From JAENWH01 sp038248745 (GTDB taxonomy: Bacteria; Bacillota; Clostridia; Peptostreptococcales; Anaerovoracaceae): DNA of 18,132 bases. Shown here piece by piece: positions 1 through 7,581 of this stretch (position 1 is its first letter; every line of letters begins with the position of its first letter). The stretch spans positions 1-18,132 of the forward strand of contig JBBRXC010000022.1 in the NCBI GenBank assembly GCA_038248745.1. The letters are read 5' to 3'. The position numbers and the translations under genes were made by a program. The notes below the pieces were generated by a model. It was given only the letters and a program-made list of their open reading frames with translations. It was not told the DNA's origin and did no database searches.

Positions 1-82
1 AGGCGATCGCCATTGACCACCCCATCATCAGAACACCTGACATGGCCACGGCAAATAATACAAATGCTATCAATAAATCCAT
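1..82 (-). CDS. N-terminal fragment of a membrane protein, cut by the left edge
   Basis: An ATG at 80-82 on the minus strand opens a frame of 27 codons with no stop before the window edge. The translation begins MDLLIAFVLFAVAMSGVLMM and continues hydrophobic, so it would be a signal anchor or first transmembrane helix. A GAGGG sequence lies about 7 nt upstream and could be the ribosome binding site. It follows the stop of the c-di-GMP enzyme gene by 32 bp on the same strand, so the two may be co-transcribed. Too little is present to name a family. Confidence 0.5.
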   Translation of the reverse strand, partial: MDLLIAFVLFAVAMSGVLMMGWSMAIA

Positions 83-114
83 CTAAACCCTCACTCGCTA
101 AATTTTATAGCCCA

Positions 115-2286
115 TTATAAAACCTTCTCCAAAAACACCTTAACGATTTCTGGGTCGAACTGTGTACCTGCACATCTTTTTATCTCTTCCACTGCATGTT
201 GATGATCCATCCCTTTTCTGTATGCTCGATCTGAGGTCATGGCATCGTAAGCATCTGTAATGGCAATGATTCTAGCTTCTTTAGATATTTCCTTCCCCTT
301 TAATCCATTCGGATAGCCTGTTCCATCCCACTTCTCCTGATGTTCAAGAACAAAAACGGCTATCTCCGAAAATTCATTTGAAGTGTTAAGAATTCGGTAC
401 CCTATTTCGGAATGTTTTTTAATTTCATTCCATTCTTCTTCGTCTAATTTGCTTGTTTTATTCAGAATCTCATCACTAATACCAATTTTCCCAATATCAT
501 GCATCAACCCTACCAACCTCATTTGTGCCACATCGTCTTTACTGAAATACATATGGGTCGCAATGGTTGCACAAAGTTCGCCTACTCTGTTTGAGTGAAG
601 CATCTCTCGATTGTTTTTTTCATAGAGCGAATTCATGATCATTTTAATCGTTTGACTTCTCATACTTGATGTTTCTGAAAGTTTATGCCGATACATATCA
701 TCTTCAGCATTTTTAAAAATTTCATCCATGCGCTCTTCTTTGATAGTTTTTACCGCGTATCCTAAAGAAATGGATAAAGGAAGTCCTTCAATAGTCTTTC
801 CTTCAAACGAAGTTTTAATTCTTTCAATTAATTTTATTGCTTCTTCTTTACTTGTCTTTGGAAGTAATATAATAAATTCATCCCCACCAATTCTGGCTAT
901 TATTTCATCTGCCCTGCATTCACTTTTAAGTATTTCTGCGGCCTTGACTAGAATCAAGTCACCCGTTTTGTGACCAAACGCATCATTCGCAAGTTTCAGA
1001 CCATTGATATCCGCCATAATTAAAGCAACTGGTAAATTCCTTTCGGTGTCGATTCTTTTTAATTCTTCCTCATAAAATCTGCGGTTGTATAAACCAGTCA
1101 TATGATTATGATAAATTAGGTAATTTAATTTTTCCTGTGCTTTTCTGGTTTCTGTAACATCTTTCACAAATGTATTAAAATACAAAGGTTTCCCTTCTTG
1201 ATCTCTCATCATACTAGCAGATAAATCCCCCCAAATGATGTTGCCATCCTTTTTTTGATAGCGTTTTCTCGTCTCAAATTTTTGCGATGTTCCATCAATC
1301 ATCTTTGAAGCGCCCGTTGAACTGATGTTTTGATCTTCGGGGGGTGTAATATCCAAGAAATTAAGAGCTAGAAGTTCTTCAATAGAATACCCTATCATTT
1401 TACAAAATGTTTGATTAGCCCTTATAAATCTACCATCCATTGATGTATTTACAATTCCGATGGGCGCCTGTTCAAAAATCCAGCGATAGCTCCTTTCACT
1501 TTCTTCTAGTTTTATTTTCAGCTCTTTTCTTGCTGTAATGTTTTCGTGAATCCCGCTAACCAATAGTGGCTTCCCCTCAGATGTCCAAGAATTTATTTTT
1601 GAAAGGCTTTTAACCCAAATCCATCTTCCGTCCTTGTGTTTCATCCTGAATTCGAAATTATAACGATCTACTTTACCCTGGAAAGATTTGTCCATCACTA
1701 CTTTTAATCTCCTGAAATCATCAGGGTGGCAGAAATTCTCCCATTTTTTGATATTCATAGGAAATAGTTCCTCAATTGTATACCCAATCATTTCAGCCCA
1801 TCGCTCATTGATAATTTGCTCTCCCGTTTGTGCATTCCATTGAAAAGTTCCCAAATTAGCCCCTTCAATGATTGACAAATTCTCCGCTTTTGCCTTCTGA
1901 AGCTCTTCAATCGCATTTTTTTCTTCTGATATGTCCATAAACCATGTAATAAAATACAATTTTTCTGGGCATAAAGCTTTCACTTTATACCATTTATTCA
2001 ATGCATTGGCATACTGTACGAATTCTTTTTCTCCACCACCTAAAGCAATCTCTCCATAAAATGAAATCCAATCAAATTCGTCTTCTTTAATGTTTGGAAT
2101 AGCCTCCGTAATTTTCTTGCCAAGAATCGCTTCTCTATCAAGTCCAGTAATCTTTTCGAAAGCTTCATTCACCTCAAGAAATTCATAATCACAAGGGACG
2201 CCATCTTGATCACAGTGGATTTTATGATACGCATATCCCGCTGGAGAATCATTCAACAACTTTTTATAAAAATTTTCATTACCCAT
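115..2286 (-). CDS. PAS-PAS-PAS-GGDEF-HD-GYP protein (bifunctional c-di-GMP turnover enzyme)
   Basis: A 723-residue cytoplasmic sensor-effector with no membrane segment. Numbering here counts from the first in-frame ATG, at 2290-2292. Three PAS/PAC domains lie at about 8-125, 130-258 and 264-385. A GGDEF domain follows at about 388-540 with intact GGDEF at 469-473, and an HD-GYP domain at about 550-725 with HDIGK at 598-602 and DGTGYP at 656-661. This predicts both synthesis and hydrolysis of cyclic di-GMP. The inhibitory I-site, nine residues ahead of GGDEF, reads RADE and not RxxD, so product inhibition may be weak. The usual HHE of HD-GYP reads HQE at 651-653, replacing a residue that is a metal ligand in characterised members. 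The start was placed at the ATG at 2284-2286 because GGAGG at 2293-2297 touches the first ATG but sits 6 nt from this one. It is transcribed divergently from another diguanylate cyclase gene. Confidence 0.93.
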   Translation of the reverse strand: MGNENFYKKLLNDSPAGYAYHKIHCDQDGVPCDYEFLEVNEAFEKITGLDREAILGKKITEAIPNIKEDEFDWISFYGEIALGGGEKEFVQYANALNKWYKVKALCPEKLYFITWFMDISEEKNAIEELQKAKAENLSIIEGANLGTFQWNAQTGEQIINERWAEMIGYTIEELFPMNIKKWENFCHPDDFRRLKVVMDKSFQGKVDRYNFEFRMKHKDGRWIWVKSLSKINSWTSEGKPLLVSGIHENITARKELKIKLEESERSYRWIFEQAPIGIVNTSMDGRFIRANQTFCKMIGYSIEELLALNFLDITPPEDQNISSTGASKMIDGTSQKFETRKRYQKKDGNIIWGDLSASMMRDQEGKPLYFNTFVKDVTETRKAQEKLNYLIYHNHMTGLYNRRFYEEELKRIDTERNLPVALIMADINGLKLANDAFGHKTGDLILVKAAEILKSECRADEIIARIGGDEFIILLPKTSKEEAIKLIERIKTSFEGKTIEGLPLSISLGYAVKTIKEERMDEIFKNAEDDMYRHKLSETSSMRSQTIKMIMNSLYEKNNREMLHSNRVGELCATIATHMYFSKDDVAQMRLVGLMHDIGKIGISDEILNKTSKLDEEEWNEIKKHSEIGYRILNTSNEFSEIAVFVLEHQEKWDGTGYPNGLKGKEISKEARIIAITDAYDAMTSDRAYRKGMDHQHAVEEIKRCAGTQFDPEIVKVFLEKVL

Positions 2287-2381
2287 GTTCATCCTCCGAA
2301 TTATAAATATCTACTAACCGAAATGTCGCCAATTCATTCACGGTTTCATACTTCCTATAATATAGTTTCTTTTATGGTTTT

Positions 2382-2410
2382 ATTATATTCTCAAATTAAT
2401 ATTATATCAA
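2382..2410 (-). promoter_or_regulatory. Sigma-A promoter for the GGDEF/HD-GYP gene
   Basis: On the minus strand a TTGATA -35 box (2405-2410) is followed by exactly 17 nt and a perfect TATAAT -10 box (2382-2387). Transcription would start near 2375, giving a leader of roughly 85-90 nt before the ATG at 2286. No recognisable c-di-GMP riboswitch was seen in that leader. Confidence 0.75.
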
Positions 2411-2482
2411 TTTTTTCTTGTTTCAGCAAGGTCCTTGTGGTACATAAACACCCAAAATATGGAAATAATTTATTGAAAATGA

Positions 2483-2511
2483 TTGAAAGGTAGTGACTTA
2501 AATGGTAAAAT
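2483..2511 (+). promoter_or_regulatory. Extended -10 sigma-A promoter for the PAS-GGDEF gene
   Basis: TTGAAA (2483-2488), a 17-nt spacer and TAAAAT (2506-2511) preceded by TGG, i.e. an extended -10. Transcription would begin near 2518, leaving a leader of about 55 nt. It lies about 73 bp from the divergent promoter, so a shared regulator could control both c-di-GMP genes. Confidence 0.7.
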
Positions 2512-2573
2512 ATTAATTTAAGGTCAATCTTCTTCATAAAATCAGATTAACTCATTCTTAGGAGGTATAAAAG

Positions 2574-3473
2574 ATGGTAATGGACAAGCACATTAAGGAT
2601 ATGTTGGAATTTTTATATGAAGGGATTTATTTTGTTGATCAAGAACGTACCATTACTTCTTGGAATAAAGGGGCCGAAAAAATTACAGGTTTTTCAGCAA
2701 ATGAGGTTGTTGGTAAAAGATGCTATGAGAATATCTTGAACCATGTGGACAATAAGGGAAATCAGCTTTGTCATAACGGTTGCCCTCTTCATGCAACCAT
2801 GGCTGATGGTGTTCCAAGAGAAGCTAGAGTATTTCTGCAACATAAAAAAGGTCACCGGGTTCCGGTAGCCATTAAAACGATGCCAATGTATGGCGAAAAT
2901 GACGAAATCATCGGCGCTGTTGAAATCTTTCTAGACGATAGAAACAAGGTACAAATATTAAATAGTCTTGAGAAATTCAGAAAAGAAGCGACGGAAGATC
3001 CTTTGACTGGCATACCAAACAGGAGATTTATCCAAACTGTTTTAGAGTCAAGGCTAAACGAATACAAAGAACTTGACATCCCTTTTGGGGTGGCGTTTAT
3101 TGATATTGATAATTTTAAAAAAGTAAATGACGTTTATGGGCATGATATTGGAGATGATATTCTTAAATTAGTTGCAGAAACCCTCGACACTAATATGAGA
3201 AAGCAGGATGTGGTTTGTCGTTGGGGTGGAGAGGAATTTATCATCGTATTTTCCAGTGTGGATGCCGAAGGAATTAAGGTAGCTGGAGAAAAAATGAGAG
3301 CCCTCGTTGAACATTCAGCCCTAAGGACACAAAAAGAAGAAATCGGCGTTACAATCTCAATAGGCATTACCATCGTTGGTCCTGAAGATACCATTGACAG
3401 CGTGATTAGCCGAGCCGACAAACTAATGTATGACAGCAAGCAAGCAGGTAAAAATCGCGTGACTTTTGGCTAA
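2574..3473 (+). CDS. PAS-GGDEF diguanylate cyclase
   Basis: A 299-residue soluble protein with a PAS domain at about 5-125 and a GGDEF domain at about 135-299. The active-site signature is GGEEF at 218-222, and a full inhibitory RxxD site (RKQD, 209-212) precedes it by the canonical spacing. It should therefore make c-di-GMP from two GTP and be product-inhibited. The PAS domain has a clustered C50, C66 and C70 in a CY...LCHNGCPL context, seen in a recurring subgroup of PAS-GGDEF proteins. A redox or metal-sensing role is possible but unproven. GGAGGT at 2561-2566 sits 7 nt before the ATG. A second ATG two codons later is a possible alternative start. The gene converges on the dikinase gene, 28 bp apart. 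Confidence 0.94.
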   Translation: MVMDKHIKDMLEFLYEGIYFVDQERTITSWNKGAEKITGFSANEVVGKRCYENILNHVDNKGNQLCHNGCPLHATMADGVPREARVFLQHKKGHRVPVAIKTMPMYGENDEIIGAVEIFLDDRNKVQILNSLEKFRKEATEDPLTGIPNRRFIQTVLESRLNEYKELDIPFGVAFIDIDNFKKVNDVYGHDIGDDILKLVAETLDTNMRKQDVVCRWGGEEFIIVFSSVDAEGIKVAGEKMRALVEHSALRTQKEEIGVTISIGITIVGPEDTIDSVISRADKLMYDSKQAGKNRVTFG

Positions 3474-3489
3474 ATCTCCGCTAGATTCG

Positions 3490-3519
3490 GGTGCCACTCA
3501 GCTAGGGCGTGGTGGCGCC
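3490..3519. repeat. Degenerate copy of the CTAGGGCCTGGTGGCGC repeat, forming a hairpin at convergent gene ends
   Basis: Positions 3498-3519 match the repeat found at 13324 and 14311 with two differences near the core (GGGCGTGG for GGGCCTGG, GCGCCA for GCGCAC). The arms 3490-3497 (GGTGCCAC) and 3512-3519 (GTGGCGCC) can pair over 8 bp with one G-U and a 14-nt loop. The 3' part is coding: it gives the last residues GATTP and the TAG stop of the dikinase gene. It could act as a weak bidirectional terminator, but there is no T-tract. Confidence 0.6.
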
Positions 3520-5829
3520 AAACTCAACCTCAAATTCAGGTTTTCCTATAACCACTATTCCTATATCCCCGTTCACAGTCACCAAATCGCCTGTTTTAAT
3601 CAGCTCTGTCGCTTTTGGCACGCCATTCACGGCGGGAATTCTCATTTCCCTTGCAATGATGGAACTGTGGACCAGCATGCCCCCTCTTCTTTCCACGATG
3701 GCGCCGGCCAATGAAATGATAAACGTCATTTGTGGTTCCACCGCATCAAAAACAAGCACCTCTCCTTTGGATACATTCTTAAAATCGTCAATGGTTCTGA
3801 TCACCCTAGCCAATCCGGTAATTACTCCCGGCGAGGAAGGTTGCCCAACAATTTGTCTGGCTTTTCCCTGGTTTTTTTCCTCTTTTGTCTCATCGATTTT
3901 TTCTTCCGGCAATTCTATTGGGTCCTTGCCAAAAAAACCATCATAAAGGGTTTTCCACTGGGAGATTTCATATTTCTTTGGCATTGCACCAATTCTATTG
4001 GCCTTGTAAAGCCGTTTCAAGCATTCCTGAATAAACACCAACAGCTGATTTTCTATCTTGCCCAGCAAAATGTTGTCATCGTCTCTTAGTTTCCAGCTTA
4101 CCCGGCCGATTTTAAGCCACTGTTCTCCTACATCTGTATTTCCCTGTTCCAGGATTTTTTCGTAATACCGGCTTGCCAGGGCTGTCTCTTCGGCATTGGT
4201 TTGTGGCACATTGATCCGTGTGGCATTGGCGTTTGCGGTATCATTCCCAGTGCCCGGAGCATCTTCGCCTGGAATATTTTCTTCCGGAGCATCGGCCAGA
4301 GAGGTTATCACCCTCAGAATCGCCTCAGGTGCTGATTTCAAGCTGGTATTATTATAGGAAACATCCATCTCATTGTTCAGAAATTCCAAAAATAATGAAG
4401 CGAATTCACCGCCAGAAGTCTCCAGCTCCTGAACAAGCTGTTCCCCCAGTATTCTCGTCTCTATCATTTCAACTATCCGAGTCTTCACCTTTGGTTCATT
4501 TCGCAACTTGTCAGCCAGATCTTTAATCCGCGCATTTCGCTTTTGAGCAAGCATGTCCTTGGTTTTGAGAAGAAGAACAAATTCGTAAGGATCCTCTGGT
4601 TTCATCATATCGTTGTAATAGGATCCAAAATTCCGAATGCCGTTGGCAAAAGGAATAAAGTCATCTCGATAAACCTTTTCCCATTTACTATAGCTTTCTC
4701 CCCGCTTTTTCAATTCTTCCAGCAGTTCCGCTTCTTGCAATCCCTCTGGTGACTTTTGGGAAAGCTGATTTCCTTCCATTTTCAAGGCTGGAATCAGCTC
4801 ATTTTCAACCTTTTCAGCCAGTTCAATCAGTTTCTCTCCAGATGGGGTTAAAGTGAGATACCACTCACGTTCCTTGTTTTCATCTTTTTTAAATACAGTG
4901 ATTGGCCTGACCTGAAGAACTGTGAATTCATCTTCCACACCAGTCCACTCAATATCAATGGGTACGCCAAATACCTGTTCCAACTTGATGATTTTGTTAT
5001 ATAGAACCTTCAGGGAAGCTTGATCAAGGGTTTTTCCAGAAAAGATTTTAGTTGCTTTACCGGTTCCTAAAACTTCTCCGTTTCCTAGGGCTTCTCCGTT
5101 TCCAACCGCTTCCCCAGTCATCTTGCTGATTCTGAACCGCTCTGGTGCTTTTTTATTGTCAACAAGTAAGTTTAGGGTTCCTCTAATAGCTTCCACAATG
5201 ATATGCTCCCTATCTCCGCTGGAAGGATCCATGGTGAAGGCAAGCCCTGATATGTCCCTATATTCCATTTTTTGAACCAGCACCGCCATGGCACTTTTTG
5301 CCGGGTCAAGTCCCGATTCTTTTTTATATAGCAAAGCCCGGTCACTCCAAAGAGATGCCCAGACCAATTTTACCTTTTCTATAATTTGCTGTCCACCTGA
5401 CACATTAATATAAGATTCATGAACGCCAGCAAAAGAAAATTCCTTGGAATCTTCATCTGGAGAGGAAGATCTGACCGCAAATTTCGTCCCTGCCGGCCAT
5501 TTAGCCACAGCCTCCATAATCTCAATTTCCATCTGCTTTGGCATTTTCCCCTTGGTAAAAGCCAGCCTGATTCGCAGTGCAGAATCCCACACCTCTTCCC
5601 AGCGCATGTCTTCAGCGTTTTTTTTCATTAGTTCCTGATCAATATTATGTGCCAGATTGTTGTTCTCAATGAACTCAAAGTAGCTATCCGTAGTGACCGC
5701 AAACCCATCCGGCACCCGAAAGCCCTCTTTATTACAGGTGGAAATATTCCTGGATTTACCACCCACTTTACTGACCGAAACCTGCCAGGCCGTTTCAACT
5801 GGTACTAAATAGGCTACTTTGGCATCCAT
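3502..5829 (-). CDS. PEP-synthase-like phosphotransferase (PPDK N-terminal and mobile His domains, no PEP-binding barrel)
   Basis: A 775-residue protein. Residues 1-315 form the ATP-grasp domain of PEP synthase/PPDK (VGGKSRN at 22-28, RSSSPDED at 120-127, LQVRPIT at 305-311). Residues about 320-650 are a poorly conserved helical region with a Pro/Ala/Asn-rich linker near 513-548. Residues about 655-770 form the PEP-utilising mobile domain, with phospho-accepting His721 in GGMLVHSSIIARE. The C-terminal TIM barrel of true PEP synthase is absent. The order matches rifampicin phosphotransferase (ATP, substrate, His domains), though the middle region is not identifiable as a RIF domain, so the acceptor is unknown. 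AGGAGGT lies 6 nt before the ATG. The start overlaps the preceding flavoprotein gene by 16 nt, implying translational coupling. The stop codon comes from a dispersed repeat. Confidence 0.85.
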   Translation of the reverse strand: MDAKVAYLVPVETAWQVSVSKVGGKSRNISTCNKEGFRVPDGFAVTTDSYFEFIENNNLAHNIDQELMKKNAEDMRWEEVWDSALRIRLAFTKGKMPKQMEIEIMEAVAKWPAGTKFAVRSSSPDEDSKEFSFAGVHESYINVSGGQQIIEKVKLVWASLWSDRALLYKKESGLDPAKSAMAVLVQKMEYRDISGLAFTMDPSSGDREHIIVEAIRGTLNLLVDNKKAPERFRISKMTGEAVGNGEALGNGEVLGTGKATKIFSGKTLDQASLKVLYNKIIKLEQVFGVPIDIEWTGVEDEFTVLQVRPITVFKKDENKEREWYLTLTPSGEKLIELAEKVENELIPALKMEGNQLSQKSPEGLQEAELLEELKKRGESYSKWEKVYRDDFIPFANGIRNFGSYYNDMMKPEDPYEFVLLLKTKDMLAQKRNARIKDLADKLRNEPKVKTRIVEMIETRILGEQLVQELETSGGEFASLFLEFLNNEMDVSYNNTSLKSAPEAILRVITSLADAPEENIPGEDAPGTGNDTANANATRINVPQTNAEETALASRYYEKILEQGNTDVGEQWLKIGRVSWKLRDDDNILLGKIENQLLVFIQECLKRLYKANRIGAMPKKYEISQWKTLYDGFFGKDPIELPEEKIDETKEEKNQGKARQIVGQPSSPGVITGLARVIRTIDDFKNVSKGEVLVFDAVEPQMTFIISLAGAIVERRGGMLVHSSIIAREMRIPAVNGVPKATELIKTGDLVTVNGDIGIVVIGKPEFEVEFGATTP
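5062..5115 (-). repeat. Three 18-bp tandem repeats inside the dikinase gene
   Basis: Three consecutive 18-nt units encode GEAVGN, GEALGN and GEVLGT (residues 239-256). They lie in the ATP-grasp domain where family members usually have a short loop. Copy number could vary between strains. Confidence 0.75.
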
Positions 5830-6311
5830 TCAAATACCTCCTGAAATTTACTCACATAAAAATACCGGTATACTTCCACTAGCACAATGGCAGTGGAGGA
5901 GGCCTGTACAAAACTATTTAAGTAAGGGTGCTTTTCCGTCAGCAGTCCCGACCATTTTTTGATTTCCTCTCCATCGGAAAGAATTCTACTGTTCCCAGTG
6001 ATCGTCAGTGCACTAATATGGTTGATGCTATTGGGTTGCTGCCCTCGGTTATCAACCATCAGCGCCACCCGATTATTTCCCTCCAAAAGGGAATACTTTC
6101 TTGTTTCTTTAGGTGTTGCAAATACCAAATATTTTAAATCTTCAGTGGTAACAAACCCAATCAAGGAAGTATACGGTTGCCCGGCTCCCTGCGTGGCCAG
6201 TACAGCAAAGGATTGGCTTTCGCACAATTCTTTTATGCTTTCCTGAATAGACTGCTTTTCATCCGGTATTCCTTGCTTCATTTTAATATATATTGGTTCA
6301 TCATAATCCAT
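5814..6311 (-). CDS. Pyridoxamine 5'-phosphate oxidase-like flavin-binding split-barrel protein
   Basis: A 165-residue protein with the split beta-barrel pattern of the PNPOx/FMN-binding superfamily. It has SFAVLATQGAGQPYTSLIGF at 34-53, then FATPKETRKY at 64-73, the NRVALMVDNR strand at 80-89, and a C-terminal YRYFYVSKFQEVFEW at 148-162. It probably binds FMN, F420 or heme, and a true PdxH role is unlikely given its context. GGAGGA lies 9 nt before the ATG. It follows the flavodoxin gene by 16 nt and its last codons overlap the dikinase start. That tight coupling suggests it works with the dikinase, for example by acting on the same small molecule. The ligand and reaction cannot be told from sequence. 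Confidence 0.8.
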   Translation of the reverse strand: MDYDEPIYIKMKQGIPDEKQSIQESIKELCESQSFAVLATQGAGQPYTSLIGFVTTEDLKYLVFATPKETRKYSLLEGNNRVALMVDNRGQQPNSINHISALTITGNSRILSDGEEIKKWSGLLTEKHPYLNSFVQASSTAIVLVEVYRYFYVSKFQEVFEWMPK

Positions 6312-6327
6312 TTGATATCTCCTCCAT

Positions 6328-6750
6328 TTAAGCCAGAGTTTTCACCAGTTCCTCAATAACTTGATCTTCATCATTGCTGCTTTTCACCACATTGCTGACC
6401 GATTTATAACTTGAAGGTTCTTTCAGCTTGCTCCCATTGGAGGTCACTACCAAATGCAACTTTTCCATGGGCACTGTTTTCAAAAATTCCCTGGCTGCTG
6501 GTGCCAATCCACCAGCCCATAGAGGCGTGACCAAAATCACTTCATCGCCTACCTCAAGATTTTTACTTAATTTAATCTCAACAGGCTTGTTTAATGAAGA
6601 ATAAAAACCTCCCTTCATAAAACCAAAAAATCCATTCCAATTTTTATTATCTGAAATCACCACGGTCTCGCAAGAAAGCTTTTCTGCCAGTTTTTCGGCA
6701 ACCCTTTTGCTGGCCCCTGTTCTTGTAAAGTACACAACTTTATAACTCAT
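6328..6750 (-). CDS. Flavodoxin-like protein
   Basis: A 140-residue single-domain flavodoxin fold. The N-terminal strand-loop VVYFTRTGASKRVAEKL (5-21) holds the FMN phosphate-binding loop TRTGAS. A second core strand and loop is VILVTPLWAGGLAPAAREFL (71-90). It should carry electrons through bound FMN or reduce a flavin partner. The frame extends 10 codons upstream, but the ATG at 6748-6750 was chosen because AAAGGAG lies about 9 nt before it and the flavodoxin strand starts right there. It sits between the lipoprotein and PNPOx-like genes, so two flavin-fold proteins are adjacent in one operon. Confidence 0.87.
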   Translation of the reverse strand: MSYKVVYFTRTGASKRVAEKLAEKLSCETVVISDNKNWNGFFGFMKGGFYSSLNKPVEIKLSKNLEVGDEVILVTPLWAGGLAPAAREFLKTVPMEKLHLVVTSNGSKLKEPSSYKSVSNVVKSSNDEDQVIEELVKTLA

Positions 6751-6785
6751 CTTCTTTTCTCCTTTCGAAAAAAACCACACTTCAT

Positions 6786-7559
6786 CTATATTTTCTTATT
6801 TGCAATGGTACTCACAAAGTCTCCACCTGGCCCACCATAGGTGCTAATGTTGGCACGACAGGTGAATCCTTGATTGGTCCATTGATATGTCAAGCCGTAT
6901 TCATCTTCGCTTATATTGAGATTTTCTGCGCCATCATATTTAGAAGAATAAAATGATCGAAATTCTTCTTTATTCACATTCGTGAAATATGTCTCTGTAT
7001 AAATCGTTTCCATGCCGTTCATCTCCCTCACTTCATAGGTTAGTTCTTGTAGCGTTGCTCTTCCATAAGGTTCAATCAAATCCCTAGGGTAATCGCTGAA
7101 ATATGGATTTTCTGAAACATATTCTGACGGTTTCATTCCAATAATTAGCGAAACTTCGAGACCATTTTCTCCCTCAAAGAAATTTACGCCTATAGGATTT
7201 TCGCCGATGTTTGCCTCAAGACTATCCTCCGCGCTGTATTCCTCATCAATACTTGTCGCTAACCCACGGTAATATGCCATTGTGTCTTTGGCTGATGCAC
7301 TGGAAAGATAGCTAACCGCGTAGATATCTTTTCCATATACATAATTATAATCATCTCTCACTGAAAATCTTACACTTTCTATCTTTACGCTATTATACAA
7401 TGGGAGAATGTCTTTTGGATACCCCGAAAGCAGTTCAACGCCTCCTGACTCAACCTCTGGTGCTGGTGCTGCCTCCTTGCTATCGCTGCATGCCCCCATA
7501 AAAACCATCATTGCCATTACCACCGTTGCTACCAGCAACACCTTCAAGTAATTCATCAT
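6786..7559 (-). CDS. Lipoprotein with two related domains
   Basis: A 257-residue exported protein. A hydrophobic signal at 5-22 ends in the lipobox MGAC, with lipidated Cys24, then an Ala/Pro/Glu-rich tether to about 40. The mature part contains two similar units of about 90 residues. Repeat A (46-141) begins GYPKDILPLY and repeat B (156-240) begins DYPRDLIEPY; each continues through a beta-rich stretch, a YY/FY helix segment and a terminal strand. I do not recognise the family and no catalytic motif stands out, so a binding or scaffolding role outside the membrane is the best inference. GGGAGG lies 7 nt before the first ATG. It follows the malic enzyme gene by 22 bp and precedes the flavodoxin. 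Confidence 0.85.
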   Translation of the reverse strand: MMNYLKVLLVATVVMAMMVFMGACSDSKEAAPAPEVESGGVELLSGYPKDILPLYNSVKIESVRFSVRDDYNYVYGKDIYAVSYLSSASAKDTMAYYRGLATSIDEEYSAEDSLEANIGENPIGVNFFEGENGLEVSLIIGMKPSEYVSENPYFSDYPRDLIEPYGRATLQELTYEVREMNGMETIYTETYFTNVNKEEFRSFYSSKYDGAENLNISEDEYGLTYQWTNQGFTCRANISTYGGPGGDFVSTIANKKI

Positions 7560-7581
7560 CCTGTTTCCTCCCTTATTATTT

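Noticed and set aside
2287..2375. c-di-GMP riboswitch in the leader of the GGDEF/HD-GYP gene
   Set aside because: Only a weak AACCG/CGGTT pairing is visible, and the conserved riboswitch core could not be found.
3509..3946. Plus-strand open frame of 145 codons opposite the dikinase gene
   Set aside because: It mirrors the codon pattern of the minus-strand gene, has no ribosome binding site and shows no domain. The same holds for the other antisense frames at 4218-4526, 7853-8101, 8402-8728 and 11663-11968.
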